From: Ophiura sarsii
Lineage: Eukaryota; Echinodermata; Ophiuroidea; Amphilepidida; Ophiuridae
Assembly: GCA_035610835.1 (NCBI GenBank)
Contig: CM069452.1
Location: 4,430,171-4,494,170 of the forward strand
Direction: 5' to 3'
Length of the DNA stretch: 64,000 nucleotides
Part shown: one piece after another, positions 56,501 to 64,000 of the stretch
How the letters are laid out: each line of letters starts with the position of its first letter
Numbering within the stretch: the stretch's first letter is position 1
Notes under the pieces: generated by a model
What the model was told of the DNA's origin: nothing
Database searches by the model: none
Seen by the model: the letters and a program-made list of their open reading frames with translations, nothing else
Program-made: the position numbers and the translations under genes

Positions 56501-59500
56501 TGAATTCTGATGAAATCAGTCAATAATATTAATAGTCAAGCCTGGCCAGAGAAAAGTGGTAATGTGGACTATAGGAAACTTTGCAGGATTTCTGCAGAAA
56601 CAAAAATGGGTGATATTTTAATTTTTTTGTGTGTATATACCGGGTGGTTCAAACTAAAGTTAACCCATTTTTGGCTGCCATTTTTAGCTACTTACAAATA
56701 GAATTTTGTAACTTTACATTTTGTTAAAGCAGAAGCTATTGAAGTGGTTACTGGGCCAAAAATCTTTTAAGACTTGGCTCATTTCATTAAAGATAACATG
56801 TGCCAAATCAGTTTGTCCACAGTTTCTTTCCTTATCAATCTGAATAAGGATCAAAGACAATGTTTTTTCTTGAAATAAGGATTAATGAGCCCAAAAAAAA
56901 GTGGAAAAAAGAAAAGAAAATGTAGTTGGTAACGATCTAGAATATAGTAATTTGCCCAAGTATGATTTCTTTGAGAGTAAATGTTGATACTTTTTGGAAG
57001 CTTCTGTGGACATCTCAATTTTTCACAAGATATCATTAAACTACCATAATTTCATTATTTAACAAAAATAAACCAGGTAAGATGTTTTGCCCTGTGATGC
57101 TCATTGCTCAATAACCAGTTTTAATAGAAGGTAAAGACATGAGTATGTATGACCATGAATTAGATGTGAGTTAACTTTTTTTTAAACCACCCAGTACATA
57201 AAGAGCAAATGTGAACAATAAATAGCCCAACAGAGATTATACCATGAAGGTTATTAACTGATACAATTGTCAGTGTTCTCAAGTAGTGTTTAGAGCCTCA
57301 ATATGACATCAAGAATGTGGTCCAGTCTCATAAGTAACTTGTTGCCGGACCGCCAACAATACTAACCTTTTGCCTAAAACCTTTGATGGTTGAACCTCCT
57401 TTTCCAATTATAGCACCAGCATTCTAAGGGACACAAAACATAAACATTATAATAAAGAATCTTATTTGTAACGTTCACTGCTTAGGCCAAATTAAATTAA
57501 TTGTTTGTCTCAAAGCTCCCGCGCGCGTTAGTTTATTGATGCGCATTAGAAAAACAAAAATCTGAAAAACACTTTTTTTCTTTCTTTTTTCAAAAAAAAA
57601 AAATCAAAAATTTCACAATTCAGATTGTTATTGATCACATCATCTTAAATACAAAAGTTCACTTTTACAAGGATTTCAATATTTTATATTTAAAAAAAAA
57701 CCGCATTCCGCATTAGTTTTACAACAGGAGAGGAGCTTTGAGACAAACAATTAATTTAATTTGGCCTTATCAAGGTAAATAGGCCAATTCGAACTGCTTA
57801 AGCATATTCAAGCAGTGTAAAATGTATCAACAGGTTAAGTTTTGTCAATGTTTGTGATGATCAATCAAAATTATTATTTATCTTCTCTGAGAATCAACTC
57901 GGATTCTCACAACTCTAAGGGAAGAATCTTTGCAAGAATGGATTCTCAGATAAGGTACCATCACTCTCTATTCACTTTTCATGTTGCCAAATGCAAGTAG
58001 ATAATTCCCCTTTAATTTCATCAAACTGACCTTCAAACCAATGCAAATAATCTTCGAGTGTTCTCTAACCTCTATCGAAGCGATGAACATACACTATCAC
58101 AGTACCATCACTCTATTCACTTTCCATGTTGCCAAATGCAAGTAGATAATTCTCCTTTAATTTTATCAAACTGACCTTGAAACGAATGCAAAATCTTCAA
58201 GTGTTCTTTAACCTCTAATCGAAGCGATGAACATACACTATCAGACTATTTTCTTCTAATTTAACTTATAATCATCAAATAAAATCTATTGTTGGGTACA
58301 AAAATGATTTGTCCCCCTCCCCAAATTTCCACACAAAAACAGCTTGGCTGGTTAGGGTTAAGGCGCATGAAAGTCAATTGCGAGTTTCCCGTTACTTTTT
58401 TTCCTTCAAAGTGATGAGGCAACTTTTTCATTATTCATTATTTGATCAGATTTCATTATTGGCATGTAAATGCATGTTTGATCAACCCATATTGATACGG
58501 TGCTCATTTAAAAATATAAAAACATATTTTTAAGGTGTTTTGCAGAAACGAATATGCATCAAAATAATGTTCACAGAAGGTAAATTAACGATTAAAAGAG
58601 CCTTGCTTATGAGCCTAGTTCTCAAAATTCATATTTTAAGAAAGTGAAAAATGTGTTCAAATTGATAAAACTGGCAACAATTGTGTTTAAAAATAAATAA
58701 TGAATTTTTTGGGAAATCTTGAAATTTTGACGCGGGTGAAAAAAAGTTATGCGGGAGGGTAAAAGGAAACTCGATATCGACTTTCAAGCGCCTAATACAG
58801 GGTCATCGCATCCAGGAACCAGCAATAATTTAGCTGATCCCTGTAATTCTTACCAATGTGGTGGTGAGGAACCTCAGTGTTACATTATCACCTGTTGATG
58901 AAAAACAAAACCGAATTATTAATTATTAAATAACTGACAGTTAAAGTCTGATCGACAAGCATGTTTTAGGCACAGAAAATGTTTTTAAAGTAAAATTACT
59001 TGGATTTGATTTAACCATATTTTAGTGCATTGCTACATGGAATATGCAGCTTGCTCCCTCCCTGTTCAGATCTTGATTTCGATAACTTTACTTGGGTAGG
59101 TAGGCGCTTCATGAACATGTGTGCAGTCGTGAACAAGCGCTCAATTGCTTACTTTGGGGACGTAGCTGCAAACGGCAATGAGATTATGGTAGATTTTGAC
59201 ATTTCTGCTCACAGAGATCACAAAGGCATTTGATTTGAGACTTCACAAACAAATTCTACTTTTGATATAATTATCTAAAATTTCAACAGGGAATCAAACA
59301 AATCAATCGCAGGAATCTAATGTAATTAATGGATTGGAGAAACAAAATCTTAAGAAACTTCTGACTTTGATGAATAATTCATTGACCTGCCGCAAATTCG
59401 CGATCGAAATTCGAATTATTAATTTTCTGTTTTGAATTCAAATAATCCACTTCCATCTTCAAAAATGAGTGTAGTCCAACAATAAGCAAGTTCGCAAATT

Positions 59501-61443
59501 CAGAATCAAGAAGAAACCCAGTGCATTGTGGGATAGCAAACAGGGGATATCATGATTATACAAAGCACAAGTCATCTGGTCGCGTCCGGCCTTTTCCTAG
59601 CAGCAAAAAATACCACCGCCAGCCCGCTTACAGTACACATACATGACATATTAATTATCATCAGGATCATACATATTGAAGGGAGATGGGAATATTGCCA
59701 ATATCCTTTCGAAACTTCTCCAATGGACCCCCAAAATACAAAATAAATATCACAAATAGGTCCAACCACTTCGGGCTGACATTACTATGTCAATCAAACA
59801 GCATAGGTAAGCCCCGGAAAAAAACGCATTTCATTTTGGTAAAAAACGCACGAACTTTTAAGCAAAAGCGAGATATACCGAGATTTCATCAGATTTACTA
59901 AAAACCCGAGAAAAACGCACCGAAATTGTTGATAGCGAGAGAAAAACGAGAAATCGCGCTGTCACTCATTTTCAAGCAATAACAAAAAGGTTGTGACCGA
60001 AAATCACCCCTAAATATCGCTCCTTGAATTCTATTTTAAAAAGTAAATAAGCTTACTTTTTGTCCAATTTTCTTACCTACATGACAGCATAATAATTTTG
60101 CAAGTTATTCCAGATAAAGAGGTTTCATAATGTTCATTATATTCCAATTAGTAGCTGCCGTATTTTGACTTTTTTTATGTCAAACATTTGTTTTTTCATT
60201 CGCACATGGTTTTATGCTCCGTCCGTTTCATGTTCCACACACGCTGGATACAAATTTGAGAATCAGCCAATTTACTGCCATTGCGCTGCACGCCAAAAAT
60301 AAATACCGGGAATCATGAACTATGAACTTTGTGGTTCCGATTCCACACTCGCTCGATTGTTAGACTCTGGCGCACATGTAAGAGCAAACCACATTATCAC
60401 ACTGTTAAAAAGCAGATTGTCAAAAGATTAACAACATCGCTTTTGTTTACATTTAGAGAAGGGTATTTTCCAGTTCCCACGCCCATGAGGTTTCCAAACT
60501 TGAAAAAAGTACGATTGAAAAAATGAAGAATTTAACTTGACATTTAATCCAATTTCTGGATCGTAAAATAGTCATACAAGGGTCGATTTCATCAGTATTT
60601 CGATGTGTTTAGATGACAAAATCGTCGATCGTGCATACGAGGCTCAGACCAAGGAGTTATTATATGACTGCTGCGATGAATATTTGTATGCTTCCGCAAT
60701 CGATTGTGGATAATCGAGGATGGATGACGGAAAGTTCATTGTTATTTTTGTTGATCGGTCGGTACGCTAATTAGTATAAAAGCCCTTCTAATCATGCTAT
60801 GATGTAATTGTATTCTACCGCATTGATGCGGAAAATCGAAGCTACTTCCTGGGCACTTGACATTTAATCTCATTCCCGGACGACTGTTAAAATGCTTGAT
60901 ACACGGGTCGATTTGATCTCTATTTTAATGATTGAAATTTTTCTTTGAAAAAACCCGCGATTTCAGAATTTTTCTTTGATGAAACCCACGATGCCGAGAA
61001 TTCGCGGGCGATTTTCAATAAACCGAGAAATGAACCTAAAAGCGAGAATCACGCCGTAAATAACGCAATCTCGTTATATTCCGGGGCTTAAGCATAGGTC
61101 CTTATCCTATCACAAAAACCACATGCCATTTTTGATTTTAAAAATTCCATCCATATTGCCTTATATTTAATGGCCTACACAACAATCACGCTGTTTATCA
61201 TAGATTTACTGTACTTATTGTTTGCTCTAGAACGAAAGGAAAGCGAGGGTAGAACAAAATAATATCGAATTTCTAAATCCGTGACATTTTAAGATCAAAT
61301 CAGCTCAAGCATGTCATTGTCATGCACTTTTAAAAATAAAAATAAATAACCAGCATGTTACTCTCCTCATATCTTACTTTATCTAACTATCTAAAATACC
61401 ACATGATATCCAAATCACAAAATACAATACCTTGATCCTCCAT
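50150..61443 (-). CDS. hnRNP K-like RNA-binding protein: two KH domains and Gly/Tyr/Arg-rich tail
   Basis: Eight coding exons (61431-61443, 58854-58891, 57367-57423, 54601-54644, 53689-53761, 52862-52975, 51471-51599, 50150-50515) join in phase to 834 nt, 277 aa. KH1 (about 6-75) has NAGAIIGKGGSTIKGF and CSGHERILSI. KH2 (about 85-156) has VGAIIGKGGTQVKSLRQ. The linker TPIKGYSQLYEPGF matches the hnRNP K region after KH2. Residues about 175-277 are GGY and RGG repeats, and the protein ends GGYGGY. Human hnRNP K has a third KH domain and a KI region; neither is seen here. Likely a nuclear/cytoplasmic poly(C)-binding RNP factor; RGG arginines could be methylated (inference). The first exon is tiny and least certain. 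Confidence 0.88.
50975..51281. mobile_element. 307 bp foldback element in hnRNP K intron
   Basis: Arms of about 130 bp start TGATGAAATAAGGTTCTTA and pair throughout, including a perfect 19 bp inner match (CTAGAGGGAGTTTTCCCAG at 51088-51106 and its complement at 51154-51172). Confidence 0.85.
51316..51446. mobile_element. 131 bp hAT-like MITE with perfect 8 bp target duplication
   Basis: CAGGGCTCAAAATA … TATTTTGAACCCTG-type ends, flanked by CTATTATA at 51308-51315 and 51447-51454. It ends 24 bp from the donor of the hnRNP K exon at 51471. Confidence 0.85.
51471..51599 (-). CDS. hnRNP K-like exon: KH2 second half
   Basis: 129 nt, phase 0 on both sides, acceptor TTGTCAG and donor GTAAGA. Encodes KTGCGIRVNSDSLPDSTERP … NIVEILQS. 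Confidence 0.88.
51809..52218 (+). repeat. Tandem duplication, 205 bp x 2, in hnRNP K intron
   Basis: CATTTGGTTGGCAGTTGCC recurs at 51809 and 52014, and the following 200 bp are near-identical (about 96%) through GACCGTTGCGRTCACCCC. The second copy has a GCGC insertion. Confidence 0.9.
52862..52975 (-). CDS. hnRNP K-like exon: KH2 first half
   Basis: 114 nt, 38 codons, acceptor TTTTATAG, donor GTTAGT. Encodes HKHMNHDDAEMEVTMLVHQ followed by the GKGG loop of KH2. Confidence 0.88.
53689..53761 (-). CDS. hnRNP K-like exon: KH1 C-terminal part
   Basis: 73 nt; acceptor AATTCAATAG, donor GTAATG. Encodes ILSIAAAREDAVSILMETLP, as in the ILSIS… end of hnRNP K KH1. Confidence 0.85.
53830..53945. mobile_element. 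Small hAT-like MITE relative
   Basis: CAGGGCTCAAAGTACAC at the left and GTATTTTGAGCCCT at the right, the same family as 51316-51446. No target duplication seen. Confidence 0.55.
53999..54187. mobile_element. 189 bp hAT-like MITE with perfect 8 bp target duplication
   Basis: Ends CAGGGCTGAAATTAAC and GTTAATTTCAGCCCTG-type, flanked by CTCAACAT at 53991-53998 and 54188-54195. Confidence 0.88.
54601..54644 (-). CDS. hnRNP K-like micro-exon in KH1
   Basis: 44 nt; acceptor CTGGATTG…TCCAG on the minus strand, consensus donor GTAAGT. Encodes FNAQVNIPDCSGHER (last codon split), matching the YNASVSVPDSSGPER segment of hnRNP K. It fills exactly the gap and phase between the neighbouring exons. Confidence 0.82.
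54700..55010 (+). repeat. Degenerate ~70 bp tandem repeat
   Basis: Four to five imperfect repeats of TTCGTTGGATATTCAT … GAGTTTATTTCGGCATTCC. The ORF across it is an artefact. Confidence 0.7.
55130..56600. other. hnRNP K intron sequence with one probable MITE
   Basis: Mostly unique-looking. About 55633-55762 has CAGGCCTGGAAAAAATGG at one end and a CTGGAAAAAAGTAAATTTCCC-type complement at the other, suggesting a small hAT-like element. No conserved gene found; an 87-codon ORF at 55794 is not recognised. Confidence 0.4.
56640..57194. mobile_element. 555 bp mariner-type MITE with TA duplication
   Basis: CCGGGTGGTTCAAACTAAAG at the left and CTTTTTTTTAAACCACCCAG at the right are near-complementary, flanked by TA (56638-56639, 57195-57196). 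Non-coding, in hnRNP K intron. Confidence 0.75.
57367..57423 (-). CDS. hnRNP K-like exon: KH1 GxxG loop
   Basis: 57 nt, 19 codons, acceptor CCTTAG, donor GTTAGT. Encodes NAGAIIGKGGSTIKGFRQK, nearly the human KH1 core. Confidence 0.9.
57485..57767. mobile_element. 283 bp MITE with GGCCAAATTAAATTAATTG ends
   Basis: Arms of about 40 bp pair perfectly through TTGTTTGTCTCAAAGCTCC. Same family as the 1.34 kb element at 30950-32292. Confidence 0.85.
57957..58243 (+). repeat. Tandem duplication, 147 bp x 2, in hnRNP K intron
   Basis: ACCATCACTCT recurs at 57957 and 58104, and both copies run through GAAGCGATGAACATACACTA with about 93% identity. Confidence 0.9.
58854..58891 (-). CDS. hnRNP K-like exon: start of KH1
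   Basis: 38 nt; acceptor CATCAACAG, donor GTAAGA. Encodes (G)DNVTLRFLTTTL, matching the DEMVELRILLQS strand of hnRNP K KH1. Confidence 0.75.
59808..61090. mobile_element. 1.28 kb non-autonomous DNA transposon with perfect 8 bp target duplication
   Basis: TAAGCCCCGGAA and TTCCGGGGCTTA form the ends; AGCATAGG flanks at 59800-59807 and 61091-61098. The interior has 'cgagaaa/acgc' subrepeats near both ends and two related blocks (CTTGACATTTAATC… at about 60535 and 60857). No transposase. Lies in hnRNP K intron 1. Confidence 0.88.
61431..61443 (-). CDS. hnRNP K-like first coding exon (13 nt)
   Basis: ATG GAG GAT CAA G followed by a donor GTATTG. Phase 1 fits the next exon exactly, giving MEDQGDNVTLRF. 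Very short, so a chance match remains possible. Human hnRNP K has about 40 more residues at the N-terminus. Confidence 0.5.
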
Positions 61444-61479
61444 GTTGTACAAAAAATATTACAAAGACGTATAAAGTGT

Positions 61480-61760
61480 TAAAACGGGACAAATTTCTAC
61501 AAGCACATGTCAGTGGACGCGGTAGTACTGGAATCACGCACGCTGCAATCTGTTCAACAATGGCAGCCAAAGGGTCTGTGTTGCCGGTTCATTTGCTAAG
61601 TAATTCACAAAGACATCCAAAGAGCTTGTACATTTCGCAACTCGACCAACTGACAGACTCCACACAAAAGTTGGTATCAATGCGTGTTCTTCATTTTTTC
61701 AATACTCCCTTTGCAAGGATTTTTCATCAATTTTAGCCCCCTCTTTTGCCAAATCGAGGA
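61480..61760 (-). promoter_or_regulatory. Probable hnRNP K promoter/5' UTR region
   Basis: Directly upstream of the putative start exon on the minus strand, with more CpG dinucleotides than the surroundings (61510-61610) and a GCCATTGTTG element. Inferred from position only. Confidence 0.3.
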
Positions 61761-62227
61761 CAAAAAAACAATTGGGTAAAAAATACAAATTTTGGGGTTT
61801 TAGTTTAATGACTAGAATTGGCAAGATAAGCCAACTTTATGCATATAAAAATAAAATTCAAGAGAGTTGTTCCCAACATTACCAGGTGTAGGCCTAGCCT
61901 ATAATATGACCCTGTGTTCTGAAAATGTTGGATTTTGGTACATGTTCTGATCAAATAATTAAAAACCAAGCTGGCAAGGAGCAGCCTGGGATGGTTGTGT
62001 AAACTCCATGTACCCCTTTCCGAATTTCGCGGAGACTGCTTCATAAAATACCCATAGTAATTTCATGATAAGGTCTGACGATGACACTCGAAAACATACT
62101 CCTTTTATGCGATCCAACATTTGTGATGACTTTGCCGGGAGCCGGGCTTTCTAGTTAGCAACATCACTTATTGACATTGTGCTTAGTTGTTAGGCTTATT
62201 TGCCTTTTAATAGTTCACTATCTTCTT

Positions 62228-62908
62228 GTGAGTAAAAAAACCTGCAATATAGTGGAAAGAAGCCATCTTGTATTTAAAACCGAGTTTATGTTTGACATTA
62301 TTAAAACGGTTCTAAGAATATCATTATTTATTACTAATTTCATGTAAAAATATGATGTCACTACTCGCATTTTTAGTTTGCCTTTGGTGACCCTTTTTAA
62401 CCATGAACCTATTTCACCTGCTATAGTCCATGCATGAAAAACCAAAAAAACATGCATTTAATTAAGATTAATGCGTCTCTCACTGAAATTTGAAAATGTT
62501 AGTAAATTGGCGTTATCACTCCTTTTTTGTTTATATGGGAGATAAAATAATCAATTTTAAATACATAACCCATGCTATGAATTGCTTATAAAATAATGTT
62601 CTAAATTTGAATAAAAACAAAATTATACCAAATATTTGTTGGCGCCATATTCAAATGAGTGACTGAAATGTGTGCAATTTCAATTGAAAATCACTGTGCT
62701 CGTGGACAAACAAGTAAATTGGGTTGTGCAGCAAAACATTTCACCAAAGACAAACGAAAAATACGTATGACTTCATTTTTTCACATGAAGTTTGGAACAA
62801 ATAGGGCCCTACATGATTATTGCAACGTTTAGTAAAGTTTCAAACTTCAACTTGGTTTGGAAAACAAGATGGCCTTTTTTCACTATTGCAGTTTTTGGAC
62901 TCACCCTG
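62228..62908. mobile_element. Second mariner-type MITE, left end eroded
   Basis: The right end CTCACCCTG followed by TA matches that of 41474-42415, and the internal blocks (TTTCAATTGAAAATCACTGTG…, CAAAGACAAACG) are shared. The left end begins GTGAGTAAAAAAACCTGC. Confidence 0.7.
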
Positions 62909-63193
62909 TAGGCCTAGTTCTAACTACTTTTTTATCATATTATTTTGTTTTTGACTGAAGGATAGTATATCCACTTGAAACGTCGGTCTTATTTGTTACT
63001 TTATTTTTGCCCCTAAGCATTGTGAATTGTGATATATATTTTTTAACAGCCGAGGCCAGTCGGTGTTATAGTGTTCTGCACCCGAGTTATCCTGCCATCT
63101 GAGTCTACGTTTAAAAGAGTCAGTAGGCATAATTGCATAATTTAATTGTTTTGATTTCTATCTATCTTTGACTATAATTATAAGGTTTTTTAA

Positions 63194-63475
63194 ATGGCAA
63201 GATCCGGGGCAAGATCTTTTCCATTATGCAGGGTGCACCATCTATTGATGATTTTGTTTAGAAAGTGGATTTTTCTGCAGATTTATATTTCTGATCATAT
63301 CATAAATATATCATTTTTACCTTCGATAAAGATTCTGTTAGAATCGAAACGTCAGGTCCTCTTATATTTATTACATTTACTTACACAGGCTATTTTTGTG
63401 GATGAGCAGTTTGCATTCAGCTTTTACATTATAAATATATTCTAAGTGACAGAGCGATACGATTCCTAATTAGGG
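63194..63475. repeat. Interrupted half copy of the TTAA palindromic element
   Basis: 63200-63310 and 63425-63472 match one arm of the 8460/17408 palindrome (…GATTTATATTTCTGATCATA…, …GAGCGATACGATTCCTAATTA). About 115 bp of foreign sequence lies between. Confidence 0.55.
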
Positions 63476-63831
63476 AGCGGTCACTATTTACGCCAGGGGG
63501 GGGAATGGAGGATTTCCATCTATTTTCCCCACATTTTTTCATGTTCCCCCTTTTGTCTTCCAAAAAAATTTCAGGTTCCCCCCATCCATCAGGTAAAAAA
63601 GTTGATGTTCCCCCTCCCTATTAAAACAAATCCTCGCCCTATAATTAGATGGTACTCAGTGAGTAAAACAGTGTCTCAATGTAGAATAATGATTTAATTG
63701 TTATAAACATATTTAATAAAGTACACATATTTAAAATTTCACAGATGATGAGGTCAATCATACAAGTACTCAATCCAATGTAGAAAATACCATAAGATTG
63801 AAGCTGCTTCAATATTAACTTGATATTGACA

Positions 63832-63975
63832 GCAGCATTGATGAAATACTGACATTGCTATCTACTGCTGATAGCAGCATTGATGAAATACTGACATTGC
63901 TATCTACTGCTGATAGCAGCATTGATGAAATACTGACATTGATATCTACTGCTGATAGCAGCATTGGTGAAATAC
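63832..63975 (+). repeat. 42 bp tandem repeat, ~3.4 copies
   Basis: GCAGCATTGATGAAATACTG recurs at 63832, 63874, 63916 and 63958 with near-perfect identity. Confidence 0.92.
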
Positions 63976-64000
63976 AATGCCACAACTACATATAAAACAC

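Overview
This is a window of an animal nuclear genome, AT-rich and crowded with transposons. Three conserved bilaterian housekeeping genes are split by spliceosomal introns with GT-AG borders, and two single-exon innate-immunity genes (a TRIM-like protein and a Toll-like receptor) are typical of marine invertebrates. Intronless TLRs and RING/B-box/propeller proteins of this kind are abundant in echinoderms and related deuterostomes, so I infer an echinoderm or similar marine deuterostome. Nothing in the window fixes the species.

Layout. 421-2154 (+): intronless TRIM-like E3 ligase. 4174-15697 (-): the first three coding exons of hydroxylysine kinase (HYKK); the remaining exons are not in the window. 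The intronless TLR (8985-11894, +) lies antisense inside HYKK intron 2, and the TRIM gene may lie antisense in a later intron. 15.7-33 kb is a transposon field: TTAA palindromes, hAT-like elements with 7-8 bp target duplications, truncated LINEs, and one large PHD/endonuclease/RT LINE whose RT is split by a 2.5 kb inverted-repeat-bounded block holding about 20 copies of a 108 bp satellite. 33511-42961 (+): complete five-exon alpha-methylacyl-CoA racemase (AMACR), 383 aa, ending in the peroxisomal signal SKL. 43-50 kb: repeats only. 50150-61443 (-): hnRNP K-like RNA-binding gene in eight coding exons with two KH domains and a Gly/Tyr/Arg-rich tail. 61.5-64 kb: repeats.

Most striking observation: the 3' 103 bp of AMACR exon 2, together with its splice donor and 21 bp of intron, has been amplified into a 26-copy, 124 bp-period array (about 3.2 kb) inside the gene, giving 26 consecutive potential 5' splice sites. 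Exon 4 of the same gene has an 85 bp tandem duplication that includes its acceptor. HYKK exon 3 is followed by two decayed tandem copies of its own 3' part. With several intronic duplications elsewhere, this points to repeated local tandem duplication across exon-intron borders.

All exon models were built by eye from reading frames, splice signals and recalled family sequence. Phases agree at every junction, but no transcript or database check was possible.
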